Positions 55,727 through 64,000 of a stretch of 64,000 bases of DNA are shown here, in pieces (the stretch's first letter is position 1; every line of letters begins with the position of its first letter). A program made the translations under genes and the position numbers. Source of the DNA: Psychrobacter sp. UBA3480 (lineage in GTDB: Bacteria > Pseudomonadota > Gammaproteobacteria > Pseudomonadales > Moraxellaceae); the NCBI RefSeq assembly GCF_002377945.1, contig NZ_DFQV01000020.1, forward strand, positions 122,560 through 186,559. Reading direction: 5' to 3'. A model generated the notes under the pieces. The model was given only the letters and a program-made list of their open reading frames with translations. It was not told where the DNA came from and searched no databases.

Positions 55727-56563
55727 ATGAGTGACAATAATAATCAACCAGTCGATCCACAAGACAATAAACAAACTGTTCAGAGTCCTATTCAGCCTTT
55801 GACTCATGATGATATTCGTAGCTTTGTACCGTCAAGTAACTGCTTAGATGGCAAGACTATTTTGGTGACTGGTGCAGGGGATGGTATAGGCCGCGTTGCG
55901 GCATTGACCTATGCTCGTTATGGCGCCACTGTCTTATTGTTAGGACGCACTAGTAGCAAGCTTGAATATGTCTACGATGAGATTGAAAGCCTTGGCGGTA
56001 AGCAGCCTGCTATGTTGCCGATGAACTTAGAAGGGGCGACTTACGCTGAAATGCAGCAGCTCGAAGGGCTAATCAATAAAGAAGTCGGCCAGTTAGATGG
56101 TATCTTACATAATGCTGGTGTATTAGGACAATTGACGCCGCTTGAGATGTATGATGTCGATACTTTCGCCCAAGTGATGAAAGTCAATTTCACAGCGACT
56201 TTTATGCTGACTCAAGCGCTATTGCCGCTATTAAAAGATGCTGATCATGGCTCTGTTGTCTTTACCTCTAGCACTGTAGGTACACATCCTCGCGCATTTT
56301 GGGGTGCTTATGCACTCTCCAAACAAGCAGTAGAAGGTATGAGTGATATCTTTACTCAAGAGACGCAGAACACAACCAATCTACGTTTTAACTGCGTTAA
56401 TCCAGGTGGTACTCGTACCAATATGCGCGCACATGCGTATCCAGGTGAAAATCCTATGAGCTTAAAAACACCTGAAGATATCATGGCAGGCTATGTCTGT
56501 CTGATGAGTGACGAAAGTATTGGCGTACGCGGTCAGGTCATTAAGCTACAACCTAAAGATTAG
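55727..56563 (+). CDS. yciK: YciK-family short-chain dehydrogenase
   Basis: Classical SDR with ILVTGAGDGIGRVAALTYARYG, HNAGVLGQLTPLEMYD, the catalytic Ser in FTSSTVG, the Tyr/Lys pair in YALSKQAVEGM and CVNPGGTRTNMRA. These segments match the YciK subgroup, whose physiological substrate is unknown. 278 residues from the ATG at 55727; a GTG four codons upstream is possible. It continues the ubiG-mupP run. Confidence 0.85.
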   Translation: MSDNNNQPVDPQDNKQTVQSPIQPLTHDDIRSFVPSSNCLDGKTILVTGAGDGIGRVAALTYARYGATVLLLGRTSSKLEYVYDEIESLGGKQPAMLPMNLEGATYAEMQQLEGLINKEVGQLDGILHNAGVLGQLTPLEMYDVDTFAQVMKVNFTATFMLTQALLPLLKDADHGSVVFTSSTVGTHPRAFWGAYALSKQAVEGMSDIFTQETQNTTNLRFNCVNPGGTRTNMRAHAYPGENPMSLKTPEDIMAGYVCLMSDESIGVRGQVIKLQPKD

Positions 56564-56722
56564 TAGCGAAATTTTAAGTTGAGTCGAAATAACGACGTCA
56601 TTCTTTATTGATGGTTTTATACACTATCGCAGGTTGCAATTAACCATGGCTAGCCCCATCTATTTGTTATTAAAGACATTTGTATTGTTTAATTATAATG
56701 AATAAAAAAATAGGATAAGATT

Positions 56723-56989
56723 ATGGCAGGTGGCTGGTCAAGAGATGGTGCTGAGCACGAACAAATGGATGCAACGGTAAATGATGCATTGGAACGCGCG
56801 CGACGTTCGTTACCGACAGGTGTAAGTGCTGAGCTGTGTGACGAATGTGGTAAGCCTATTCCAGAGGCAAGGCGACTGGCAGTGCCCGGTATTCAGCATT
56901 GTGTTAGCTGTCAGACGGAGCTCGAGCAAGAGGCAAAAGCGGCTGAGCTGTTTAATCGTCGTGGTAGTAAAGACAGTCAATTGCGTTAA
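56723..56989 (+). CDS. DksA/TraR-type zinc-finger protein (YbiI-like)
   Basis: 88 residues. A C4 zinc finger is formed by Cys39, Cys42, Cys60 and Cys63 (LCDECGKPIPEARRLAVPG and HCVSC), the DksA/TraR C-terminal arrangement. The long DksA coiled coil with its acidic tip is absent, so it belongs to the small YbiI/TraR-like group that may bind the RNA polymerase secondary channel. AGGA precedes the ATG. The MITE-like element lies nine bases after its stop codon and separates it from its probable terminator. Confidence 0.87.
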   Translation: MAGGWSRDGAEHEQMDATVNDALERARRSLPTGVSAELCDECGKPIPEARRLAVPGIQHCVSCQTELEQEAKAAELFNRRGSKDSQLR

Positions 56990-56998
56990 AAAATAGTT

Positions 56999-57170
56999 AG
57001 GGCGTGTCCTCAATTCAATCGATAGTCATCTAAATGGGTTAAAAATGGCTAAATCTTGCCAAACGGCGTCAAATAGCTGAATAATATCTCGATATTATCT
57101 GCGCTATTTTCCTTGTTTGACTGCGATTTATCTCATTTTTATCATCATTTTTAAAATGAGGACACGCCCT
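56999..57170. mobile_element. 172-bp MITE-like element with 14-bp perfect terminal inverted repeats
   Basis: AGGGCGTGTCCTCA (56999-57012) is perfectly repeated in inverse at 57157-57170. The flanks carry a 4-bp direct repeat AGTT (56995-56998, 57171-57174). The inside holds no open frame of note but has a central palindrome, ATAATATC/GATATTAT. This looks like a non-autonomous element mobilised by a transposase elsewhere; the ends recall IS5-group elements, but that is uncertain. TTGCGTT followed by a near-identical A-run also recurs at 56981-56993 and 57173-57186. Confidence 0.75.
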
Positions 57171-57193
57171 AGTTGCGTTGAAAAAAGAAAGGG

Positions 57194-57231
57194 CGGACAT
57201 TGCTAGATAAAATAGCAATGTTCGTTTTTTT
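57194..57231. terminator. Terminator between the MITE-like element and the CobW gene
   Basis: CGGACATTGCTA (57194-57205) pairs with TAGCAATGTTCG (57213-57224), one pair being G-U, followed by seven Ts. It probably ended the zinc-finger gene before the element inserted, and may also serve the convergent CobW gene. Confidence 0.85.
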
Positions 57232-57241
57232 ATGTCTACTG

Positions 57242-58516
57242 CTATATGACCAGCGCCATCAGTTCGCGATCGCACTCTTCCCAATCTATTAATACTGATG
57301 ACGCTTTGGCATCATTCTCAGCTTCTGATTTTTCTGTAGCTTTATCGACAGCATTTGTATCGACAGTATTGCCTAATTGCAAAATAATTTCCAATCGACT
57401 ATCCGTCTGTGGGTCGATAGTTCTAGTAGTTAGACTACCAGGGTTAAAATTGATCTGCATCCAGCCATCAGAAGTATGCACCACGCCTTTGATACGTTGC
57501 CAGTTTGGCAAGGCTAATAACCAATTCTGTAAATCATCAGCGTTTAGTATGTAGTGTGCAGGTAGTCGCCATCCAGCCAATTGAAAATCTTGCTGCTCTT
57601 CATGGTAGCGATAGGGGAGATCACTATCAGCACTGGTCTGAGGATTGGCCTGAGCCTCGGTCTCATCGGTAGAAGCACTCGATGATGGCACAGTTGATAA
57701 AGAATTGGCTTGAGACTGTAAACCAATCATCGATTTTTTAGGATGAGCGATATTAACTTTTCGTTGATTCGAAATGATAGAGCTAGGCTGATTCATTTGG
57801 TCGTTTAACGTTTTAGAGTATGCATCTGCTACAAGACTATCTGAGGAATGAACGTCTGATGAATGGACCTCTGATGAGTCTGTTGCCTCAGATGCCGTTA
57901 GCCCTGATACTGACCAAATGATTTTTACTTGTGAATTTAGCTTGGTTATCCATTCTACTAAGACTTGTTTTTCGCTCGTATCTAATTGGACATAACGATT
58001 GATTATCAGCACATCAGCATCACGGACATGCGCTTGATAACCGTCATGATCACGATATTTAATCTGTTGCCACTGCTCGCCACTCAGTACGGTTATCACC
58101 GCATTCATCTTTAGGGCAGTTTGCCAATGCGGCGCACTAAGTTGTAGTATCAGCTCACGTGGATGTGCCAAACCTGTGGGCTCAATGAGTAATCGCTGTG
58201 GATGATGGTCACTGAGCAGGCGACTGATCGCAATTTGTAAGGGCAGCTGACTGGTGCAGCAAATACAGCCACCACTGACCTCACGAATGGCGATATTTTC
58301 TTGCTCAAGCTCGTTAGCTTGGGAGCTTGTTAGAAGTGCACCATCAATACCGATACGGCCAAACTCATTGATTAAGAGAGCCCAGCGCTCGTCATTCGGT
58401 TTTGTAGCCAGTAACTGATTAATTACGGTGGTTTTGCCCGCACCTAAAAACCCTGTCACTAACGTGCAGGGTATGTTTTGAAAAATAATTGGGTTTTTCA
58501 CAAATAGGCTCATCAT
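57242..58516 (-). CDS. CobW/COG0523-family GTPase (metallochaperone-like)
   Basis: G3E GTPase with Walker A TGFLGAGKTTVINQLL (residues 21-36), the metal-binding CICC motif at residues 84-87 (VSGGCICCTSQ), the LIEPTGLAHPRELI block and a guanine-specificity NRYVQLD segment. The family supplies zinc, cobalt or other metals to client enzymes. An unusual 100-residue Ser/Asp/Gln-rich linker (about 210-310) separates the GTPase from the C-terminal CobW domain. Start choice is uncertain among ATGs at 58516 and 58513 and a GTG at 58546. No zinc-uptake genes or obvious Zur box were recognised nearby. Confidence 0.85.
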   Translation of the reverse strand: MMSLFVKNPIIFQNIPCTLVTGFLGAGKTTVINQLLATKPNDERWALLINEFGRIGIDGALLTSSQANELEQENIAIREVSGGCICCTSQLPLQIAISRLLSDHHPQRLLIEPTGLAHPRELILQLSAPHWQTALKMNAVITVLSGEQWQQIKYRDHDGYQAHVRDADVLIINRYVQLDTSEKQVLVEWITKLNSQVKIIWSVSGLTASEATDSSEVHSSDVHSSDSLVADAYSKTLNDQMNQPSSIISNQRKVNIAHPKKSMIGLQSQANSLSTVPSSSASTDETEAQANPQTSADSDLPYRYHEEQQDFQLAGWRLPAHYILNADDLQNWLLALPNWQRIKGVVHTSDGWMQINFNPGSLTTRTIDPQTDSRLEIILQLGNTVDTNAVDKATEKSEAENDAKASSVLIDWEECDRELMALVI

Positions 58517-58580
58517 ATTGGCGCGTGTTTGTGAGTAAACAAACACGGCCTATATTAAAAGGAATTAGATCAGTCAAAAG

Positions 58581-59339
58581 TTATTCACTCTTGATGGTTT
58601 CTACCTCGGCTTCATCAGGAACGAACACGTAGCCAACGCCCCATACGGTCTGAATATAACGCGCTTGTGAAGGGTTGTCTTCAATCAGACGACGCAGACG
58701 TGATACTTGGACGTCAATAGAACGCTCCATCGCACCCCATTCACGACCACGGGCAAGGTTCATCAACTTATCACGGGTCAATGGCTCACGTGGATGCTGT
58801 ACGAGCGCTTTTAGTACTGAAAACTCACCTGTTGTCAAAGTGACTACGTTACCATCGCGTTTAAGTGTACGTGTTGATAAATCTAATGTCCATGGACCAA
58901 ACTCGACCACTTCCATTTGATGACTTGGCGCACCTGGCAACTCACGGTTTTGACGACGTAGTACAGCTTTAATACGAGCCAATAGCTCTTTTGGGTTAAA
59001 AGGCTTAGGCAGATAATCATCTGCACCCGCTTCTAGACCTGCGATACGGTCAGCATCGCCACCTTTGGCAGTCAGCATAATGATAGGAATATCTGCATTG
59101 TCCTCGCGCAGACGCTTACAGATACTGATACCGTCTTCGCCTGGCAGCATCAAATCAAGCACGACCAAAGAGAAAAGCTCACGTTGCATGAGTTTGTCCA
59201 TCTGACTGCCGTCATGAGCGGTACGAACGACAAAACCGTCGTCTTCTAGGAAGCGTTGCAACAAAGAGCGCAGACGAGCATCGTCATCGACGACTAAAAT
59301 ACGCTGAGTCAACGTGTCAGGGCTGTTGTTATCAGTCAT
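58581..59339 (-). CDS. ompR: OmpR-type response regulator
   Basis: 252 residues. The receiver domain has ILVVDDDARLRSLLQRFL, phospho-acceptor Asp62 in VVLDLMLPGEDG and Lys in LPKPFNPKELLARI. The C-terminal winged helix has LTTGEFSVLKALVQHPREPLTRDKL and RSIDVQVSRLRRLIEDNP, then IQTVWGVGYVFVPD, matching OmpR closely (each quoted in pieces). AAGGA precedes the ATG. The usual partner gene envZ should follow on the minus strand, but the next gene is the CobW GTPase, so the kinase is absent or elsewhere. Confidence 0.93.
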   Translation of the reverse strand: MTDNNSPDTLTQRILVVDDDARLRSLLQRFLEDDGFVVRTAHDGSQMDKLMQRELFSLVVLDLMLPGEDGISICKRLREDNADIPIIMLTAKGGDADRIAGLEAGADDYLPKPFNPKELLARIKAVLRRQNRELPGAPSHQMEVVEFGPWTLDLSTRTLKRDGNVVTLTTGEFSVLKALVQHPREPLTRDKLMNLARGREWGAMERSIDVQVSRLRRLIEDNPSQARYIQTVWGVGYVFVPDEAEVETIKSE

Positions 59340-59717
59340 ACAGGCATCCTTTTATAAAAATTATTGTTATCAGAAACTACAAGTAAATAGCTATGAGCAA
59401 AAACACTGCCACTAATTATCATTATTTAATTATTGGTTACGAATAAGCACTTCATAAAATTAAAAACTATTGTTCAATATGTCAGCACATATCAATATTT
59501 GTGTTATTGATACTTTAGTGTATAAGATTGCACCGAGAATTGCATCACCCATGATAATAAATGCTGTATGCGTTTGTTTAACAAGTCCATAGGATGTGTG
59601 TTATAGAACGATTTGCGTCCTAAAATGCGCAATAAATAACGAAAAGATAAAAAGGATTTTTATTCATGCAGCTTTTGCTATAATGCAAAGCTACATTTCT
59701 CAACGATTGATACGTAT
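59340..59717. other. Divergent intergenic region between ompR and tex
   Basis: 378 bases, AT-rich. It holds the tex promoter candidate (listed separately). Nothing else was recognised. Confidence 0.6.
59676..59684 (+). promoter_or_regulatory. Extended -10 promoter of tex
   Basis: TGCTATAAT at 59676-59684 is a perfect extended -10. There is no good -35. AGCTTTTGC and GCAAAGCT flank the -10 as an imperfect inverted repeat. The start point would be near 59691, leaving a short leader with no obvious ribosome-binding site. Confidence 0.6.
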
Positions 59718-62246
59718 ATGAGTAGCACTGATACCTTAACGTCATCTCAAACCTCGACAAATGCACAGGTTTTAGATGCAACCACACACGCGAATATTCA
59801 CGACAAGCTTGCTCGCGCGCTTGGCATTAAGACTGCTCAAGTCAATGCGTTTGTCAAACTTTATGATGAAGGCGCGACGGTTCCTTTTATTGCGCGTTAT
59901 CGCAAAGAAAAGACTCAGAATCTTGATGATGCGCAGCTGCGTGCTTTAGAGAAGTCGCTTAATTACGAGCGTGACATGGCAACACGTCGCCTCAAAATTA
60001 CTGAGCTGCTAAGCACACAGGGCAATCTGACCGATGAGCTACAGACGCGTATCGATAATGCGACGTCTAAGCTTGAGCTTGAAGATATCTATCTGCCATA
60101 TCGTCCGCGTCGTCGTTCACCTGCTGCCAAAGCTCGTGCCGCTGGTCTTGATACTGCTGCCCAAGCGGTCTTGACCCAAGAAATCACTCCGACGGATGCC
60201 TTGGCTGATTATCAAGTCCAGTCAAGTATCACTGATGACAGTGGTAATGAAATTGAGGTTGATTTTAGCGATATCGAAAAACAACTCGCTGGCGTACAAG
60301 CGATTATCGTTGATGAATGGACACAAGCATTGGGCTTGTTGGACAACTTACGCAGTGGTTTTGCCAAAACTGCCAGTATCGTATCGAGCGTTGCGAGCGA
60401 AGAAAAGCGCGAAGTTGGCGAAAAATTCAAAGACTACTTTGAGCATAGCGAAAGCCTTGCTCGCCTGCCAAATCATCGCCTATTAGCAATGTTGCGCGGT
60501 CGTCAAGAAAATGTCTTGGGTCTAAAAATTGAAGGCGAAGACGCACCATTTATTGAAAAAATCATCAGTCATTTCGATGTCGATGCCAAAGCGCCAGCAG
60601 CCCGCCGTGAGTTTTTATCAGAGGCAGCCAGTAGCTTGTGGAAAGACAAATGGCGTCCGCATATCGAGCACCGCTTGTTGACTGAAAAGCGCCTAGCCGC
60701 AGAAGCGGATGCGATTGATGTGTTCGCTAGCAACTTACAGCATTTGCTAATGTCTGCACCTGCAGGCCCTAAAGTAATCTTGGGTATCGATCCTGGTATC
60801 CGTCATGGCGTAAAAATGGCCATCGTCGATGCGCAGGGTCATGTCATGTCAGATAACGAAGAGAAACCTGTCATCGCGACAGTGTATCCGTTCGCACCTG
60901 ATAATAAGATGGATGAAGCCAAAAAAGTCATCGATGAGCTATTAAGCACTTATAACGTTGATTTGGTCGCTATCGGTAATGGTACGGCAAGTCGCGAAAC
61001 AGATGCGATGATCAAAGAGATTTTGGCTGCGAACGATGCATTAAAAGCCAAAGCTGTTATCGTTAATGAGTCGGGTGCGTCTGTTTATTCAGCGAGTGAA
61101 CTTGCTAGTGATGAGCTGGCCAATCTAGACGTTTCTGTACGCGGAGCGGTTTCTATTGCTCGTCGCTTGCAGGATCCATTGTCAGAACTTGTTAAAGTTG
61201 ATCCAAAAGCCATTGGTGTGGGTCAATATCAGCATGACGTCAATCAAAACCAGCTTGCAGACAGTCTGGATAAAGTAACTCAAGATAGCGTGAATGCCGT
61301 GGGTGTGGATGTGAATACAGCCAGTCCAGCTATCTTGGCTCACATCGCAGGTCTTAACCGCAATGTAGCGCAGCAAATCGTCACCTATCGCAAAGAGCAC
61401 GGTGCATTTGATAGTCGTGAAGCGCTTAAAAATGTCCCACGTCTAGGCGCTAAGACATTTGAGCAAGCAGCTGGTTTCTTGCGTATTCATAATGGTAGCA
61501 ATCCATTAGATGCCACTGGTGTGCATCCAGAGAGCTATGCATTGGTCGATAGCTTACTTGCACAAGCGGGCAAGCCGTTGTCAGAAGTCATCGGTAATGA
61601 TGGCGTGTTAAATACGATTGATACGATTACATTGGCTGCTAATGACGATAATATCAGCGTAAAAGCGATTATCGAAGAGCTAGCTAAACCTGCTCGCGAT
61701 CCTCGTCCTGAGTTTAAAACAGCTAATTTCCGTGATGACGTCAATAGCATCAAAGATTTGAGCGAAGGCATGACGTTAGAAGGGGTAGTCACTAACGTAA
61801 CGGCCTTTGGTTGTTTCGTTGATGTTGGTGTACATCAGGATGGTTTGGTACATATCTCGCAGATGGCCAATGACTTTGTCGCAGATCCTATGAACCGTGT
61901 CAAACCTGGTGATATCGTTTCGGTTCGTGTTATCTCTATCGATGAAAAACGTGGTCGTATCGGCTTTAGCATGAAACCTGAATCTGAAAAACCTGTCCGT
62001 GCGGCTGCTAAGTCTACGACAGCTAGTATAGATGGTGAGAAAACCAGTCGTCCACGCAACAATACCAATAGTAATCGTCCAGCTGCTGACAAACGTCCGT
62101 CTAAGCCACGTGGCAAGCGTCAGGATAAAGACAACGCGAGCAATCGTAGTAAGCCAGTGAAAAATGATAAAGCTGAAGCCCCAAGTAAAATGGGTACACT
62201 CGGCGCTTTATTACAAGAAGCTGGTGTGACTAAAGCTAAGAAATAA
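59718..62246 (+). CDS. tex: Transcription accessory protein Tex (S1 RNA-binding)
   Basis: Nucleic-acid-binding protein involved in transcription and RNA metabolism. In order it has the N-terminal Tex helical domain with VPFIARYRKEKTQNLDDAQLR, LEDIYLPYRPRRRSPAAKARA, the YqgF-like fold ILGIDPGIRHGVKMAIVDAQG and helix-hairpin-helix VNTASPAILAHIAGLN and NVPRLGAKTFEQAAGF. An S1 domain at about 683-750 (VTNVTAFGCFVDVGVHQDGL) follows. 842 residues, with a basic Lys/Arg/Asn-rich tail of about 90 residues, longer than in E. coli. Confidence 0.96.
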   Translation: MSSTDTLTSSQTSTNAQVLDATTHANIHDKLARALGIKTAQVNAFVKLYDEGATVPFIARYRKEKTQNLDDAQLRALEKSLNYERDMATRRLKITELLSTQGNLTDELQTRIDNATSKLELEDIYLPYRPRRRSPAAKARAAGLDTAAQAVLTQEITPTDALADYQVQSSITDDSGNEIEVDFSDIEKQLAGVQAIIVDEWTQALGLLDNLRSGFAKTASIVSSVASEEKREVGEKFKDYFEHSESLARLPNHRLLAMLRGRQENVLGLKIEGEDAPFIEKIISHFDVDAKAPAARREFLSEAASSLWKDKWRPHIEHRLLTEKRLAAEADAIDVFASNLQHLLMSAPAGPKVILGIDPGIRHGVKMAIVDAQGHVMSDNEEKPVIATVYPFAPDNKMDEAKKVIDELLSTYNVDLVAIGNGTASRETDAMIKEILAANDALKAKAVIVNESGASVYSASELASDELANLDVSVRGAVSIARRLQDPLSELVKVDPKAIGVGQYQHDVNQNQLADSLDKVTQDSVNAVGVDVNTASPAILAHIAGLNRNVAQQIVTYRKEHGAFDSREALKNVPRLGAKTFEQAAGFLRIHNGSNPLDATGVHPESYALVDSLLAQAGKPLSEVIGNDGVLNTIDTITLAANDDNISVKAIIEELAKPARDPRPEFKTANFRDDVNSIKDLSEGMTLEGVVTNVTAFGCFVDVGVHQDGLVHISQMANDFVADPMNRVKPGDIVSVRVISIDEKRGRIGFSMKPESEKPVRAAAKSTTASIDGEKTSRPRNNTNSNRPAADKRPSKPRGKRQDKDNASNRSKPVKNDKAEAPSKMGTLGALLQEAGVTKAKK

Positions 62247-62285
62247 ATACTGCTAAAAATAGCTAAAATTTATAGTTGGGTATAA

Positions 62286-62315
62286 CAAAAAAGGCAGCCA
62301 TATGGCTGCCTTTTT
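62286..62315. terminator. Bidirectional terminator after tex
   Basis: GGCAGCC (62293-62299) and GGCTGCC (62304-62310) flank ATAT, with A-run before and T-run after. Confidence 0.93.
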
Positions 62316-62362
62316 ACATAAGTAATACGCTTACAAACTAATCAAACCAACTACCTATCTGC

Positions 62363-62941
62363 TTAGCGTGATACAGCGATACGACGGTTTTCTTTAAACT
62401 GTACGTTTGCTGGCTGAGTAGCTAATAACTCACCACGCTTGTCTTTTTTCTTTTCTTGCAACGTACTAGCAGCATCTGCAACTTTGTTTTCAGTAGCCGC
62501 TTCACCTGCGATTAAAGGCTGATAGTCTGCATTGCTATGTTGCATGTTAGGCGCTTGAGCGTTCTGTACAGGAGCCTGAGCCGTTGTAGCATTAGTCATT
62601 GCTGCCGCATTGGCTGTTGCTTGAGCGTTGTTCATCAAAGCTGCGTTATCATCGCTTGCTGCATCATCCATATCGTCAGCTTCGTCATTCATTTCATCTG
62701 CTTCATTACCCATGTCCATATCGACATCAGCAGTGTTTGACTCTTCGACATCGACAGCGCCAGGTTGGGTCGCTAGCAACTCACCATCAGGACCTTCTAT
62801 TTCGGCCTGTACAGTGCTCTCGACAGGAGCATTACGCATATCTGCTGGCATTAGATCGCTACTGTTAACGGGTGCTGCCATTGCCATAGTTGGTAATACA
62901 AGGGTAGCGCCGACGATTAGTGATAAAACATTCTTTTTCAT
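62363..62941 (-). CDS. Small acidic secreted protein, unknown function
   Basis: 192 residues. A Sec signal peptide (MKKNVLSLIVGATLVLPTMAMA) is cleaved near residue 22. The mature part has GELLATQPG at 53-61, then an extremely acidic Asp/Glu/Met/Asn stretch (about 66-103). An Ala/Asn/Gln-rich region follows, and a second GELLATQPA at 170-178 lies in a basic C-terminus (KKKDKRG, ENRR). GGAG lies seven bases before the ATG. It looks like an intrinsically disordered periplasmic or exported protein. I do not recognise a family. Confidence 0.75.
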   Translation of the reverse strand: MKKNVLSLIVGATLVLPTMAMAAPVNSSDLMPADMRNAPVESTVQAEIEGPDGELLATQPGAVDVEESNTADVDMDMGNEADEMNDEADDMDDAASDDNAALMNNAQATANAAAMTNATTAQAPVQNAQAPNMQHSNADYQPLIAGEAATENKVADAASTLQEKKKDKRGELLATQPANVQFKENRRIAVSR

Positions 62942-63691
62942 TATAAAACTCCATGATACATAATTAGCAATAGTTAAAAACGATAACCCATATTCAACGA
63001 TGAGCTGTTTTTATTTAAAGGTGTCTGTAAATACTGTATGCAAATTATCAACGATGTAGTTTATATTTCAGTAGCAAACTCATTAAGGTTCTAACAGTTT
63101 AATGTTTTCTTGTGACGTTATGAAACTGTCATGCTTAAAGTCTAGCTGGTATTTTAACTTCTAAATTTTTCAAAAACTCATTAGTAGCAAAGGTTGATTG
63201 TGTTATTAAAGCTGTTAATAAATGAGTCTGTTGACTATAAATATCTACCAATGTCTCTAGTATTCAACATATGAGTATTTGATTGCTTATAGTCGCTGTT
63301 CTATCTTAGCTAATTGTTATTAATAGTTTTTTGAGTGCTATCTATCAGTGCTATAGAGACTTCTTTTAAAAGTTTTTATTTATAATTCAAAACCAGTGTT
63401 TAGATAATTATCAGATTTTAGTACATAAGTTCTTTGATGATATACATTCAACTAAACTAATGTTTACATATAATTTTTCTACAATATTTATAAAACGATA
63501 GTAGCAATATTGGATTAATGGTTAGTATCATAAAGTATTAAATAATTGGGAAACAGAAACATTGTTCACCAAAAAAATACGTTGTTCTCAATTTAATCCT
63601 AGCTGAAATTTTAAAGTAGGTAATAAAAAACCGTATCTCGAAACCAAGATACGGTCATAAAAACATTGAGCCTTTGTTATCATTCAATAGA
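62942..63691. other. Long AT-rich region between the secreted protein gene and the saccharopine-dehydrogenase-like gene
   Basis: 750 bases, very AT-rich, with stop codons in all frames. It holds the upstream region of the secreted-protein gene and the terminator of the gene on its right. No other feature was recognised. Confidence 0.6.
63622..63655 (-). terminator. Terminator of the saccharopine-dehydrogenase-like gene
   Basis: ACCGTATCT (63630-63638) pairs with AGATACGGT (63647-63655). On the minus strand the stem is followed by TTTTTATT, the expected T-run. Confidence 0.85.
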
Positions 63692-64000
63692 TTAACTATC
63701 AATCACTTCAAAGCTAAGACCAGAATGTGCTTCTAAGCGAGTTATTAGCTTATCTCCCATCGCAGATGCTGGTGTCCAGAACCCACCGCCAACGTCTTCT
63801 TTGCTGATATCTTGTGCCAAGCATAATGCTGCCTGCGAAATCATGCGAGAGGTACTACCGTAACCAGGATCTCTATCACCTGTTACTTTAACGGTAATAG
63901 TGTCATTTTTGGCCGTTTGTCCAAAGTGACGAATATCAAAGTAGCCGTTTTCTTGCTCGTCTTTGGAAGGGCCTGAGCCAGCTTTTGGTAAGACGTGCTT
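63692..64000 (-). CDS. C-terminal part of a saccharopine dehydrogenase-family protein, partial
   Basis: The last 102 residues are in the window; the start lies beyond 64000. The segments VTGDRDPGYGSTSRMISQAALCLA and GGGFWTPASAMGDKLITRLEAHSGL (cited in parts) match the C-terminus of the saccharopine dehydrogenase NADP-binding superfamily, in the subgroup annotated as trans-acting enoyl reductases. The exact reaction cannot be told from this part. Confidence 0.85.
   Translation of the reverse strand, partial: KHVLPKAGSGPSKDEQENGYFDIRHFGQTAKNDTITVKVTGDRDPGYGSTSRMISQAALCLAQDISKEDVGGGFWTPASAMGDKLITRLEAHSGLSFEVIDS

Overview
The window looks like a chromosomal segment of a gammaproteobacterium of the Moraxellaceae, most likely Psychrobacter or a close relative. 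This is inferred from gene content and order (algR-hemC-hemD-hemX; gltA divergent from sdhCDAB-sucAB-lpd-sucCD; pcnB-folK-panB-panC; ubiG-mupP-yciK), the moderate GC content, the long AT-rich spacers and the Asn/Gln/Ser-rich protein inserts. No species-level marker was compared. Almost all of the window is ordinary core genome.

Layout. 1-4140: end of an AlgR-type regulator, haem genes hemC, hemD and a hemX-like gene, and a thioesterase. 4289-9158: a ribB with a degenerate RibA half, rarA, a HELTH-motif protein and a lipoprotein. 9291-24755: the TCA block, with citrate synthase facing away from succinate dehydrogenase, 2-oxoglutarate dehydrogenase and succinyl-CoA synthetase. The spacers inside this block are unusually long and each carries an inverted repeat; the sucC-sucD one can form a 19-bp stem.

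24867-38128 is an AT-rich, AGA-codon-rich island bounded by terminators. It encodes a pseudaminic-acid-type nonulosonate pathway (pseB, pseC, an SpsF-cytidylyltransferase/aldo-keto reductase fusion, an SDR, pseG, pseH, pseI). Two very large fusion proteins follow. One joins a KpsC-like Kdo-transferase module to a GT9-like module; the other joins a pyruvyl-transferase-like module to a GT9-like module. No canonical NeuA-type PseF, flippase, polymerase or flagellar gene is present, so both CMP activation and transfer appear to use atypical enzymes. This is the best candidate for a little-described system here. The following block 38256-44978 (galE, galU, pgi, a catalytically dead-looking UDP-glucose dehydrogenase homologue, and a convergent phosphomannomutase/phosphoglucomutase) supplies sugar precursors and resembles the conserved flank of Acinetobacter capsule loci.

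45117-52719: mazG, a ComEA-like DNA-binding protein, pcnB with a 330-residue basic tail, folK, panB, panC, rapZ and darP/yjgA. 52920-58516: dsbA, ubiG, mupP, a YciK-type SDR, a DksA-type zinc-finger protein, a 172-bp MITE-like element and a CobW-family GTPase. 58581-64000: an OmpR regulator without an adjacent sensor kinase, tex, a small acidic secreted protein, and the C-terminus of a saccharopine-dehydrogenase-family protein running off the window. I found no tRNA, rRNA, CRISPR array, prophage or complete insertion sequence.
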